Assembly (NCBI RefSeq): GCF_000004195.4
Contig: NC_030678.2
Location: 78,241,404-78,305,403, forward strand
Reading direction: 5' to 3'
DNA length: 64,000 nucleotides
Origin: Xenopus tropicalis
Taxonomy: Eukaryota; Chordata; Amphibia; Anura; Pipidae
A program made the translations under genes and the position numbers. Under the pieces are notes generated by a model. The model worked only from the letters and a program-made list of their open reading frames with translations. It had not been told where the DNA came from and did not search any database. Shown here piece by piece: positions 46,420 through 58,112 of this stretch. Each line of letters opens with the position of its first letter. The first letter of the stretch is position 1.

Positions 46420-46747
46420 GGCTGATGCCACACGCGGCGTAGGGCTGATTTTTTCAGCAAGCGGAAAAACGCTTGCCGAAAAATCAGCCCTACGCCTGCT
46501 ACTTGGGCCTGCACCCGAATGAATGGGATATGCTCGGGTGCAGGCACATGTAGCCGATATACGCATGAAAACGCGAGAGAATGCAAAGTTTCGCGTTTTC
46601 ATGCGTATAACGGCTACATGTGCCTGCGCCCGAGCGTATCCCATTCATTCGGGTGCAGGCACAAGTAGGAGGCGTAGGGCTGAATTTTCGGCAAGCGTTT
46701 ATCCACTTGCCGAAAATTTCAGCCCTACGCCTCGTGTGGCATTAGCC
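46420..46747. mobile_element. Palindromic Harbinger-like MITE nested in the Tc1 element
   Basis: The ends ggctgatgccacacg and cgtgtggcattagcc are flanked by TTA and TAA. The 328-bp interior folds as nested hairpins: cagcaagcggaaaaac with gcttgccg, catgaaaacgcgagag with cgcgttttcatgcgt, and cctgcacccgaatgaatggg with its complement. It lies upstream of the transposase ATG. Confidence 0.85.
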
Positions 46748-47008
46748 TAAGACAACCTATGAGGCCGTCACAGAGCAGCTGTATTTGTACTGACATTAGA
46801 TTACACACAGGTGCACTCTATTTAGTCATTAGCACTCATCAGGCAATGTCTATGGGCAACTGACTGCACTCAGACCAAAGGGGGCTGAATAATTACACAC
46901 ACCCCACTTTGCAGTTATTTATTTGTAAAAAATGTTTGGAATCATGTATGATTTTTTCACAAAATGTGAAAAAGTTCAAGGGGGCGAATACTTTTGCAAG
47001 CCACTGTA

Positions 47009-47498
47009 AACGCCTGTCAAAACATCCATCTATTGAAGGGGATAAAATATATTCCTAAATACCAGGGCATAGATAGATATATATATTTATTTATATTGAT
47101 ATGCTCAAAATGGCCCACTGTAAACGGTCGTGTTACGAAGAGTGTGTCTTTGAGCACTGGTTCCCTTGTCATCTGCAAGTCTTCAAGTTTAATTGAGAAG
47201 ATCCCCCCAGAGAGTAACAATCTACAATTCCCACTCTCTTCTTGATGAAATTAAAAATATAATGCTTACTTAAATTAAAAAATAGAGAACATAAGATAAT
47301 ATAGAATCAAAAAATTAAAGAAATAGCTTGCAGGGCTAGAATAACTCTCACATCCAAAGATTACACTGCTCTGTTACAAAATGTCTTCACTGGAAGTAAC
47401 CTTCAAGTTCCATGATGAATTCAGCCTGTCAAGAAAACTGCTGACAGAGAACATTTTTGCACAGTAATGAATTTTTTTTCACACGCTGATCACAAATT
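47009..47498. other. No gene seen
   Basis: AT-rich sequence with a short (ata)-type run at 47080-47095. It probably continues the repeat interrupted by the Tc1 element. No open frame of interest. Confidence 0.35.
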
Positions 47499-48344
47499 CA
47501 TACCTCCCAACATTTGAAAAATGAAAAGAGGGACAAAAAGATTTGGCATGTGCAGCGCGGCAATTTTTGACCACGCCCACTTTTGTGGCCACGCCCTAAT
47601 TACCACACCCCATTAAAAAAATATACTCCTTTTATATAGATGAAATGGCGGGATCAGACGCAAATGTGCTATACCCTCATACTGTACTACCTAAGGAAGA
47701 CAATATAGCAACTCCTACATATAAAATACAAATACAGAGAGAAGGCAGTCAGTTATAAGTGAGTTATAACTATGTACCAGTTTTGCCCCCCATACACAGT
47801 ACCCCCATACACAGTGCCCCCATACACAGTAGCCCCCCATACACAGTAGCCCCCCCATACACAGTAGCCCCCCCATACACAGTAACCCCCATACACAGTA
47901 GCCCCCCCACAGTGTCCCCCATACACAGTAGCCCCCATACACAGTAACCCCCCCCATACCCAGTAGCCCCCCCATACACAGTAGCCCCCCCACACACAGT
48001 GTCCCCCATACACAGTAGCCCCCCCATACACAGTACCCCCCATAGGAGCTCTGCCTTCATCTGCGGCTTCTCTCCTTATGCGGCTGCTTGTGCGGCGGTG
48101 CCAGGCCCTTTTATAAGGTTGTGCAACCTTATAAAAGGGCCTGTCGCGCTAAAGAGAGGAGAGGCATAACAAGCAAAGCTGCAGGAGAAGCCTGAAAGTC
48201 TGGCTCCAGCCAGCGCATCCCGCTGTGCTGGATAGTTCAATGAATGTCTGGCAATGCGGGACATTCATGGAACTATCTGGGACAGCGGGATGCGCCATAA
48301 AAAGCGGGACTGTCCCGCGAAAAGCGGGACAGTTGGGGGGTATG
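47499..48344. mobile_element. Transposon-like element with a catacctcccaac terminus and a 'ccatacacagtag' minisatellite
   Basis: The ends catacctcccaac and gttggggggtatg are inverted repeats flanked by caaatt at 47493-47498 and 48345-48350. A tandem of ~18-bp words (ccccatacacagtagcc) fills about 47786-48042. Glycine-rich open frames on the minus strand come from this tandem. A palindromic arm pair (aggcccttttataaggt / accttataaaagggcct) lies at 48103-48141. The superfamily is uncertain, possibly hAT. Confidence 0.75.
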
Positions 48345-48408
48345 CAAATTGTGCATAGTATGGTGCCTGTGGAACAAGAAGTATGTAATTGTGTATATTC
48401 TCCAAGTA

Positions 48409-48937
48409 CCGTATATACTCGAGTATAAGCCGATCCGAATATAAGCCGAGGCACCTAATTTTACCTAAGAAAACTGGAAAAACTTATTGACTCGAGTATA
48501 AGCCTAGGGTGGGAAATGCAGCAGCTACTGCTAAGTTTCAATAATCAAAATAAATACCAATAAAATTACATTAATTGAGGCATCAGTGGGGTATATGTTT
48601 TTCAATATTTATTTCAAAGAAAAACGGTAAACTAGCTCTGTAAGCGGAGAAGAGGGTCAACAAAAACAATATGAGTACTACCCCACGCTCATTGCACATT
48701 GGCAAACTGGCAGCAGACCCAGTCCCGGAGGGATGTAAAGGGAAATAAGTATTGCTACTGGGAGCCTAGGCCAGGGCACTGGAGGGTCTGGTTGCAGGTG
48801 GCCTAATTTGCACACAAAGGAGAGAGGGTGCTAGTCAAGAGGGACCCATGGCACCCGACTCGAGTATAAGCCGAGGGTGACTTTTTTCAGCACATTTTGG
48901 GTGCTGAAAAACTAGGCTTATACTCGAGTATATACAG
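48409..48937. mobile_element. TA-flanked MITE (tatactcgagtataagcc ends)
   Basis: TA lies at 48407-48408 and 48938-48939. The ends ccgtatatactcgagtataa and ttatactcgagtatatacag are inverted repeats. Further internal copies of actcgagtataagcc lie at about 48491 and 48859. The TA target suggests the Tc1/mariner group. There is no coding capacity. Confidence 0.8.
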
Positions 48938-48939
48938 TA

Positions 48940-49145
48940 CTTCTGTGGGTTTTTCCCTGTGTGCTCTAGTTTTTTACCACACTCCAAAACCTACAGCCAG
49001 GTTAACTGGCTCCTAATAAAATTAACCACTGTGTGTAATAGGGACCTTAGATTATAAGATCCACTGGGGCAGGGATTGAGGTTAATTATGAATAATCTCT
49101 TTAAAGCAATGCAGAATGAACTTGGGCTATATAAATTAATGAAAA
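48940..49145 (+). repeat. L2-like retroposon 3' tail
   Basis: The phrase ccaggttaactggctcctaa is followed by tagattataagatccactgg and a gggctatataaatta tail. This is the same type of tail as at 2455 but more decayed. Confidence 0.6.
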
Positions 49146-49374
49146 TGATGAGAAATGATTTATTCTATTCACAACTATCCCTGTAGTCAGGAAGCCATCT
49201 CTAAGCAACAGGCTTGGAGGAAACCCCACCTTACTAGTCCTGGAATGCAAATACTCTCACAGAGGCAGCAAGTATGTGAGAAACAATCAGTGCATTGCCC
49301 AGTTTTGCCTAACATAAGACTTTTTAGCTACAGGATAATTGCTCTGCAGCAATGTTAAATCAATAGGCTCTTAA

Positions 49375-49784
49375 AGGAACAGTAACACCAAAAAATTAAA
49401 ATATATTAAAGAAGTTAAGCTATAATGTACTGCTGCCCTGCACTGGTAAACATTGTGTTTGTGTCTTAAGCACTGCTAGAGTTTATATAAAAACCCAGGT
49501 TTGTAGCCATGGGGGCAGCTATTCTAAAGTAGAAAAGGTACAGGTTATATAGCAGCTAACAGATAAAACCTGTAGAATATAATGGTATCTCATCTGTTAT
49601 CTGCTATGTAACCTGTGCCTTTTCTCCTTTTTTCCAGCTTGAATGGCTGCCCCCGTGGCTACACAGCAGCTTATTTATATAAACTATAGTAGTGTTCCTG
49701 AAGCAAACACACCAGTTACCAGTGCAGGGCAACAGTAAATTATATTTTAATTACTTTAAAACATTTTTTGGTGTTACTCATCCT
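49375..49784. mobile_element. T2-type MITE (aggaacagtaacacc family)
   Basis: TTAA lies at 49371-49374 and 49785-49788. The ends are aggaacagtaacacc and ggtgttactcatcct (one end mutated). The arms match 6196 and 28995. Confidence 0.85.
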
Positions 49785-49788
49785 TTAA

Positions 49789-51360
49789 GAGAAACCCCTA
49801 ACCCTGTTAATACTTGGTTACCTAATCATGGGGGTATATGCAGGGGTGATTCTGTAATGACCAATAGAGTATAAACAATATATATGTTTTGCTTCAAAAT
49901 AAAAAAGTTCAATAAGCAAATAATAAAGTCTATAATAAATAATGGATGGTACTGTTTGCAAAGAACCCCCAATCAAAGGGTTTACCAAATGCCATGATTA
50001 GAACAACTTGAATGCAAAAGACCATCAATAATTGAAGCAGTAGAAGACAGTCAATTTCAAAAAGTCATTTATTTGCACAAGAACATGGGTTTCAGCCTTA
50101 GCCTTTTTAGTAAGTGCCCCATAAAGCACGAACTGCGTTAGGCAGTTCCTTGCATTTTTTTTTTTTTTGCATTTAAGTTGTTCTGATTCAATAATGAGGA
50201 GGAACCACAGAATATGTAAGGTATGGATGAAAACAGACATTTCTGTTCTGATGGCACAATTGCAGTTTCCATTTTAAATAAAGTAATACAGTCAAGATAT
50301 GGCCTATGCATAAAGCTAACATCTTGATATTATGGAGAAGGTACTTTATAAAGCAGTGGTTCCTAAACTGTGGGGCTTCCTCCATAGGAAGGCTCAGTGC
50401 CTCGGCCAGGGTGGGGCAGGAGTTCATACTAAAGGACAGTTAGAGACATATTTGTTTAGCATGCTCATTTTCTGCCCTAGATACTTCTGGAATTCTTAGG
50501 TTAGAACAAGATTTGGATGAACATTACAGAGCGATAAGTGGTAAGTAGCAGTTGGTGGTCAAGTGCCTAGTACAATAGTTCCTGTGTATAAGAAGGAGGT
50601 TTCCTAATTGACCTAAGGATACTGTGCCAGGTTCTGTTTCCAGTTTTTTTTAATTTGATCCCCACCTACCTAGTACCAGAGGTGGATGTACAGGGGAGCC
50701 TGGAGCAGAAGGTCCGAGTCAGTGGTGTACCAGGGATGCAATGGTGTCTTATTTCAGGTGGATGGCAGAGATGTTTGTGTGCACACATGATGAAAGGATA
50801 TTGGGCATGCTTCCAGCATGCACATCCTGCACCTGGGCCTGGTCAACATTAGTTACACATAGGAAAAAATAGTATCCACACACATAGTATCCTCACACTC
50901 CTATTAAAAAAATCTAAATTTATTCAACATTAAAAAAATCATGACAAAGAAAAAACAAATAAAAACACCACTGGCCCTAAGGTCTAAGGACCTTTAAGGA
51001 GTGGGGGAACAGGAACCCCCATAAATAAGGAAAATGTGGCAACAGACAATTCTGTCATAACCACAGTTGGAAAGGACTACCTTTTGCACTTGAGAGCCTT
51101 CCATTGGAGGGAAACCATTTCAATGAGATGTTCTCAGTGAAGAGACTAGTCACATTCACAATTTCTGCTTGATCTTTTCTAAAAGATCATTGTTATTCAA
51201 TTAAATACATATATGGTTTTCCTTTTATGAAGACACAAGTGTTTAGTGTGGCTGTTCAACTTGCAGTTGCAGTGTAAAAATACTCTATCAGCCTACAGCT
51301 GGGGAAAGAAGAGAAATTATCTGACCATCCCTTCTACCTTTTACAAATATACATTTGCTA
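49789..51360. other. No gene seen; repeat fragments
   Basis: Fragments of the frog repeat with 'aagtcatttatttgc' and 'tttcagccttagcc' occur at about 50050-50130, and a related one at about 50870-50990. A T run lies at 50156-50168. No exon was recognised. Confidence 0.4.
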
Positions 51361-51860
51361 CAGATGTATCTCATACTGTTCCAGGTTAAATTTTACTGAA
51401 ACAGCACTTCCTGTCTCCATTATTAGCCCTGCTCTTGGCCCACCCCCCCATGCAGTTCCAGCGCTACGACTCCGTCAGTAAAACACCAGCGATTCACTTT
51501 GTTGGTGGTAAAAAAGCACATCAGAAAGATTAGTTGTCCGCAATAGTAGAGCTCTATCGCAGGCGACTAAATCTCTCAGTGGGACATTAGCCTAAAGCTA
51601 GCCATACACAGTCTACATACAGATGTATCTCATACTGTTCCAGGTTAAATTTTACTGAAACAGCACTTCCTGTTCCCATTGTTAGCCCTGCTCTTGGCCC
51701 ACCCCCCATGCAGTTCCAGGGCTACGTCTCCGTCAGTAAGACACCAAGATTCCCTTTGTTGGCAGTAAAAAAACACATCAGAAAGAATAGTTGCCCACCA
51801 TAGTAGAGCTCTATCGCAGGCAACTAAATCTCTGTGGGACATTAGCCTAAAAGACCAATA
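51361..51860. repeat. 259-bp tandem duplication including a Harbinger-like MITE piece
   Basis: cagatgtatctcatactgtt starts both copies, at 51361 and 51620. Each copy runs through 'gctcttggcccacccccc', 'agagctctatcgcaggc' and 'gggacattagcctaaa'. The copies differ by scattered single-base changes. Confidence 0.85.
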
Positions 51861-52600
51861 TCGGCAGCTAAAATCAGCCCGTGTATGGCCACCTAAAGGA
51901 GAAAGAAAGTCATTTTGGCATTTTACTCTTAGTAGATTCGCCACATTAGTGCCACCTAGCATGCTATATTTATTCTGCAGAAATCTTGACCACACCTGAG
52001 TAAAGAGCCCTAGAAGCTTTCTCTGGTTAAGAATGCAGCTGCCATTTTAGCTTGGTCTGCATATCCTCCTGCTTGCAACTTAGTTATAGCTCAGATCACA
52101 CATTTCTAAGGGAGGGGGAGCAGGAGAGGGCAGAGAAGAGACTCTTGCCCAAGGAACAAAGGATTTTTCTGAGAGAGGAAGTCAGATACCCTAAGAACAT
52201 GTTTACAAAATAGGAGACAAGAAATCCTGTTTCTTTTGATAGAGAACTCAGTGCAGCGTTTAAGTGAGTGCTTATGACTGTATTTACGTAGACCTTTCAG
52301 ATAAAGCTTACTTCGTTTTTACCTTTCCATCTCCTTAACTGTATACATGACTCATAGCAGTTGATACTTGTTTCATAACAAATTGTTTGATTTTTCAATG
52401 TAGAACGTCAGTTATCTTACTGTGATGTTGGTTTTAAATAAACCACCCAACAAAGGAACTGCATGGGAGTATTAGATCGATGGAGCGGTGCATTTTCATG
52501 GCTTCCAGATAGTTACACTCATGCTTACATTCGGAGAGGCAACTTAAACATAATGCTAGTCATAGTCCAACAAAAGTCTTAGCTCATTGCTATTAGACTA
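51861..52600. other. No gene seen; spacer upstream of the third gene
   Basis: The right end of a ggtggccatacac-type repeat (gtgtatggccacctaaag) lies at 51881-51898, followed by a T2-like fragment. The rest is not recognised. Confidence 0.4.
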
Positions 52601-52653
52601 GCTCCCACTTTTTGCCGCACGATCAGCCATAGGTGTCGTACCTGTGCTGCAGA

Positions 52654-52673
52654 ACTACAACTACCAGAAGCCC
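52654..52673 (+). promoter_or_regulatory. ZNF143/THAP11-type site 1
   Basis: The word actacaactaccagaagccc differs from the consensus ACTACAAYTCCCAGMATGC at a few positions. It lies about 490 bp before the exon-1 donor. Confidence 0.5.
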
Positions 52674-52962
52674 AAAGAAAGTCAGAGTTGCCCACTAATT
52701 AAGCAAGCATTTATATGGATTTGCCATTAACAGAAGAAGGCACGGTCTCTGTTATAATAAGGTGTTATTTGGGAAAAGTCAACTCCCTTTCCCTGTCGGC
52801 TACTTTTTTAGGTCTTCGCTGCTGTGCCACACCCCTTCGTAAGGACATTTGGAACAATTCGGGCAGCGCTAGTGCTACAGTCCCTAGGGTGCTATTACGC
52901 CCTCTATCAGGGGCGGTGCCCAAGGCTAATTGTATTGGTTCGCGCTGTTTGGGTGTGCAATC

Positions 52963-52988
52963 ACTACATTTCCCACAAGGCTCTGCGC
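52963..52988 (+). promoter_or_regulatory. ZNF143/THAP11-type site 2
   Basis: The word actacatttcccacaagg followed by ctctgcg is a good match to the extended motif of this class. It lies just upstream of the ETS site at 53030. Confidence 0.65.
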
Positions 52989-53029
52989 GAGTTTCTTGTT
53001 GGGGCTCTAGCCACGCAACTCCAGGTAGG

Positions 53030-53038
53030 ACTTCCGGT
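53030..53038 (+). promoter_or_regulatory. ETS/GABP-type site
   Basis: The word acttccggt is the complement of the ACCGGAAGT consensus. ETS sites often mark the start of housekeeping transcripts, which places initiation near 53040. Confidence 0.55.
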
Positions 53039-53469
53039 GATGTCAGAAGGGGACTGAGAAAGAGCCCCGGGACACAGCGCAATAAGGGAGTGAATACGGG
53101 AAAGGGCATTAGCAGGACGTATAGCAGCAGCCAGACATACCGGGAAACTTCAGGTGAGGTATTGGCACTGAGCGCAGAAACTGCTTGGTCCCAACCCTTT
53201 TTAATAACTACACCCCCTAGTCCATTCCCACCTTACTTCTTATCTCTTCATCCGTTCTTCCCTCCATTTTCAACCCCTTCACTTGCTTCTCTGGATTATA
53301 TAACCCCCACTAACCACTCCTTTTCTTTCTCCTCACTGTCTTAGAACTCTCACTTTATTTAATGCTCAGCAGGTTCCTGGCCTGTTAATGTTACAGCAAG
53401 TGACTGAACAGTTCCGTGTAGTTGCAATGCAAGCATTCCCGATTTGTTGCTGTAGAACTTAGTTAGTAA

Positions 53470-53640
53470 GTTGGGTTGAAAAAAGACATACGTCCTTCAT
53501 GTTCAACCATAATGCCTATATATAACCTGCCTACCTACTAGTTGATCCAGAGGAAGGCAAAAAACTAGCAGATTCCCACTTGTGAGCTGCAAATCATCAG
53601 CCTCCATAGAGTTACAGGTGGCAGATTCCGTGCTTCTGTG
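53470..53640 (-). repeat. CR1-like LINE 3' fragment
   Basis: The phrases gggttgaaaaaagacatacg and ttcatgttcaacc are the usual 3' part of CR1-type LINEs, read here on the minus strand. It matches the start of the longer fragment at 61500. Confidence 0.6.
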
Positions 53641-54055
53641 TATTCGCTAGTCTAGAAGGGAAACGTTTACGCTGTCATCAGTTTTAGAGCTAGGGAAGAG
53701 GGACATTTATTTAACTTTTAAAATTTGTTTTGTCTCGTCATTGACTAGGGGTAATGGCCATGGACAGACCATCTAAGCAGTCCTGGTTTTCCCTGAGCAT
53801 AATTAAACAACATAAACATGTAATTATATCTAACCTGAAGGCCAAGATTTCTGTTTGAATGACTTTGTGCTTTATATTGGGAGAGTAAAAATGCTAGTAT
53901 GTGTTTATGGGCATTTTATCAACACAAACGCTTTGCTACACTGCTGCGAAACACTGTCTCAAGTGTACAGACAAGCAGTGTAGATTTGTATTCACCTATT
54001 ATGCATATTGTTCCTGACATACACAGTCCCATACACTAATCTGTATTGCTTAAAG

Positions 54056-54363
54056 CAGGGATCCCCAACCTTTCTTACTCGTGAGCCACAGTCAAATATA
54101 AAAAGACTTGGAGAGCAACACAAGCACCATAAAAGTTCATGGAGGAGCCAAATAAGGACTGTGATTGGCTATTAGGCAGCCTCTATGCGCACTATCAGCT
54201 TACAGGGGGCTTTATTTGGTAGGAAATCTTGTTTTTATTCAACCAAAACTTGCCCCCAAGTCAGGAATTCAAAAATAACTACCTGGTTTGGGGGCACTGA
54301 GAGCAACATCCAAGGGGTTGGGGAGCAACATGTTGCTCACGAGCCACTGGTTGGGGATCCCTG
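54056..54363. mobile_element. Non-autonomous hAT element with perfect 8-bp target site
   Basis: The ends are cagggatccccaacc and ggttggggatccctg. The target gcttaaag lies at 54048-54055 and 54364-54371. The interior is close to the copy at 34129. Confidence 0.92.
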
Positions 54364-54371
54364 GCTTAAAG

Positions 54372-57300
54372 GCTGGAAAATCTTGCTAGCGAGTAAGGGG
54401 CAGAAAAAAAAAATCTTTTGAAATTTTGTTTTGAAAATCTCTAAAATGTTTGACTTCTAAATCTGCACTAAATCCCAGATTTAGTTTGCAATTCAGCCAA
54501 ATCTGATCCTTTTTTTTTGTAGTATTCAGTCAAATCCCAAGTACCTAGCTGAACCGAATCCCCACCCTTTATGTCACATGACTTTCACTGCTGGACAAGT
54601 GAAGGTGACTATTTTTTCTTATATGTTAATGTTTAGTAAGTGGAAGGAAGTCTTCACTTTGCATATGCAAATTAGGATTCAGTCAATTTTTTTTTTTCTT
54701 TGTGGATCCTGTTTTCACGCAGACCCCAAAATTGTAGCTTCAGTGCACCCATACTTTTAAGAACTGCATTGTTCACAATTGTATTTATTCAATAGAGAAT
54801 GCAAAGAATGCCGTTACATATTACTAAATCTAGACCTTATTTTATAATCCTATACATTGTTTCATGCTACAATGAAACAAATCCATGAGAACCATAAGAT
54901 TTTTCTCATTACTGTAATATAGAGTCCAGATTTTTGGTTCTGTAAGTGTCATATCTGTGTATGTTAAGCAATATTGCAATCTATCTGATATTTTGTATAG
55001 ATATCAGGGTGTTTCAATTGACCCAATTTAATACACTTTTATTTCAGATTTTAAATTAAGGAATATTATGGAGACCTACCCTTAACAGCATGGAAATTGT
55101 TTTTGGGATTGTTGGGACCTAACCCTTAGGTTAAGAATTGATTCAAGTTTTCACTGAAGTGTAGAGCCCTGCAGTAAGTTGGGCACCTGCAGTGTAATGC
55201 GGCTGTTGGGTGAGTAGTTAAGTGCAGGGTGTTGATCAGGTCTGTTAGAGCATTTTTGCTCTACTTAATCTGTCTTACTTGCACCTTCTGTCACACTTGC
55301 CTCTTCTGTTTTTATAACATCACTTATAGAGGTTGGCAAACTTTTGGGTATGGTTGTTGCAGGTTGGGTGTCAGGATATGGTTATAGCTTTTGTAGTATT
55401 TGCACTAATGAATGTATGAAAAGTAGCTTATACCATTGTAAAATAATGGTATGCTTATTAAGGAAGAGAGTGCACCCCGCCCCGCTCTATATGGTAGAAA
55501 GAAGTTCTTCTATAGTGTACCTCTTGGGTTTTTTATGCACTAAGAACATCTATATGCTACATCATATTCATTGCTAAATAAAGCGTATTTATATGCACTA
55601 TAGGTCATTAAATGTATCTATAGGTATGGTGCTGGTTGTTGGTTTACAAAAGCTAAAAGACAGTTTTTATTTATGGTGTGCAAGTATGGCATCTGCAATC
55701 CAGAAACCCAGTCTCAATTGCACTATTGTCATTTCCCACATAGCCCTATTTAAACAAGCATTATTTATTTATTTATTTTTGAGATTTGTTTTTATTATGT
55801 AGTATTTGGACTACTTTGTACTTGGTTGTATTATGTATGGCTTCAGGGTCTCTTCACTATGATCACCAACACAATGCTTGTGCAGTTGAAGGTAGGTCTG
55901 GATTTACTTTTACTGAGCATGCTCCTGCAATAAAGAATGCAGTAGAGGGCCTGAAGTTAAGCCTGCTGCGCTACTCTGCATTTTTACAACCAGGAAAAGG
56001 GATAGTTGATAGGTGATTTCCCAGTGTACTACATGGGTCTGGTCGGGCAAATCTGTGCCCAACCTGGACACGCTGACCTGCACCTGCAACGCCACTATGC
56101 CCCCTACCCAAACCTGCTACCCAACCCACATCCGCAATGGACTTACCACCCGAGTACCCACAAGAAAGGAAGTGACGTCACTTCGTAGGCATATTTACCA
56201 GATAAAGAGAGAAACTCACTTGAATGTCAGGGATGGACAGGAGGGCTAAGACCCCCAGCTAAACTGCATACCAAGGTAGAGTACCTGTGGGCCCCTGATT
56301 GTTTGGAGAATTGGGAAGTTTCTGCCCGACTGCTTTGTGGGTGTTCAGTGGGTACCTGACCCAGTGCAGGTTTCTGCCATGGTGGTACAATTAGGGAGAG
56401 GTAAAAAAGGCCTAAGGAAGGTGGTCAGCAGGCTTTCATTCTCCTTTAACGCATGATGCTCCATATTACAGAAATACCTCAGATCTGAAAATCCTTTGGT
56501 CCCAAACATTGTGTGATCTTTTACTTCAGCATTCAGATATGATTGTTCTGTGTGTATTAGAAGAGTACAGCATTTTCCTATCAGAGCATGTTTACTTGTC
56601 TTTAGAAACTTAATGCAGTATATTTATCAGCTCATAATACTGAGCAGTTATGCACACAACAGCATGGTAACTCTCCTAGTATAGATGCTGAGAATCAATG
56701 ATTATATGGGTATAGCTTATAGAACATGTACAGATAGGAAAGTTGTTAAGATAGTAAGAAGTTTTTAATATAGCACATGATTTATAAAGCCCACATGATC
56801 TGTAAGGCAGGTTTTTTTTTTTTTGTACATGTGGAGCACTCGGATGTGGGTCAGTGAGCACTAGGTAAATATTAACAGTACAAGTATATACCAGGCATAT
56901 GCGTCTTGAAGCTTTTTTCCACTGAGCACAACATAACTTTGCTACATGTAGTCAGAACAAATAAGAAAAAACCTATTTCTGGTATTTTTACTTTTCTTAA
57001 TTTGTTATAGTGTTTTATACATGATTGTGTACAGTAAAAATGCGGTCATCTACAGAAATTTACAATGGTGGCACTGTGGTGCAGTTTGCGGCTATTTGTT
57101 TTTTGGTTATGGAGTCTATTTATGGCAAGGACACAATATTCTCTACAACTTTGTGTGTTTCCTCTGGGTTCTTAGGTTTTGTCACATAGAAGGCAATTCA
57201 GTGTGTTCCTGATTTTGATGGCCCTAGCATGTGGGCATATAACAGGGAATTTAGAATATGTACTTTACTGGTGCACATCTGATCTGTATTAAGTGGTGTG

Positions 57301-57820
57301 TGATAATAATGAATTAGGTATGTACAAAATACTAACAATGCATTTGAGTTTGGGCATGAAATCATTGATTCCCCGACCATGCCGACCATGTGGGTGCTCA
57401 GTTGATACCCACCTGGGTACTCAAGTAAAGTGCAGACACTAATTTGGAACCTGCCAAGGAAAAAAAAAATATTTTAACCAGGTTGATACACCTCATTGAG
57501 CGATGTCACTGCGACATCACTTCTGGTTACTGTTGTTCCCAGTCATGTAAAAGTTGAGGGTATAGGTAGGCTCTTGTAGTCGGTCTGGGGAAGGGACAGT
57601 GCTGGTAGGCTGGATAAGGTCTGGTTTTGTGTCAGTGTGTATGTGTGGAGCACAGATCTGCCCAACCAGACTTGAGAGCTTTCTGGTCACATTCCAACTA
57701 TGGGTTAATTAAACTTATGATTTCTACAGAGATTGTGGAAAGTATTCACAAGCGTCAAACCATCTTTTAATTGTTTCCTACGTATGCTTTTATAAATATA
57801 TACACACATTTTTTTATATA
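54372..57820. other. Presumed phactr4 intron 1; nothing gene-like
   Basis: An interspersed repeat with 'gaaccgaatcccc' and 'cagtcaaatccc' words lies at 54475-54570. Short open frames around 55.3-56.3 kb have no recognisable product. A (ttta)n microsatellite lies at 55764-55779. Confidence 0.45.
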
Positions 57821-57821
57821 T

Positions 57822-58112
57822 ACAGGTATGGGACCTGTTATCCAGAATGCTTGGGGCCATGGGTTTCCTGGATAATAGGTCTTATTTGGATCTCCATTCC
57901 ATGTCTACTTAAAAACCGTATAAACATCAATTAAAACCAGTAGTATTGTTTTGCCTCCAATAAGGATACATTATATCTTGGCTAGGATCAAGGACAAGGT
58001 ATGGTCTTATTACAGACAAAACTAAAATAAATTTTAAATTTGAATTATTTGATTAAAATGGACTTCTGTATTTGGTGGTAATAGGATTCTGGATAACAGA
58101 TCCCATACCTGT
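57822..58112. mobile_element. MITE with acaggtatggg ends in TA-rich target
   Basis: The ends acaggtatgggacctgttat and agatcccatacctgt are inverted repeats. The second arm repeats the theme 'ttatccagaatgcttgg' / 'attctggataacag'. It is flanked by tatata on both sides. Other copies are at 59289 (partial) and 61406. Confidence 0.8.

Larger units (their letters stand above)
45298..47006 (-). mobile_element. Tc1-like transposon, dead
   Basis: TA flanks both ends (45296-45297 and 47007-47008). The ends are cagtggtttgcaaaagtatt and aatacttttgcaagccactg. Subterminal repeats (aacttttccacattttgtca opposite tgtgaaaaagttcaaggg) are also present. It encodes a broken DDE transposase on the minus strand and carries a nested MITE at 46420-46747. 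Without the MITE it would be about 1.4 kb. Confidence 0.95.
52600..53153 (+). promoter_or_regulatory. phactr4: Promoter and untranslated exon 1 of presumed phactr4
   Basis: A GC-rich block carries two ZNF143/THAP11-type words, an inverted CCAAT box (attggtt at 52934-52940) and an ETS site (acttccggt at 53030-53038). A likely untranslated exon runs from about 53045 to 53153, where it ends TTCAG|gtgagg, a near-perfect donor. The next exon would be 59026-59094. The identity as phactr4 rests on gene order (SESN2-MED18-PHACTR4 in human), not on protein similarity. Confidence 0.6.

Noticed and set aside
47715..48060. Long glycine/tyrosine/tryptophan-rich frames on the minus strand
   Set aside because: They are translations of an ~18-bp minisatellite in all frames, inside a transposon-like element. 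There are no splice sites and no start context.
52715..53344. 209-codon + strand frame in the presumed phactr4 promoter
   Set aside because: It spans the strong donor at 53153/53154 and runs into pyrimidine-rich intron. Serine- and proline-rich GC-derived sequence with a competing minus-strand frame fits a CpG-rich promoter, not a protein.
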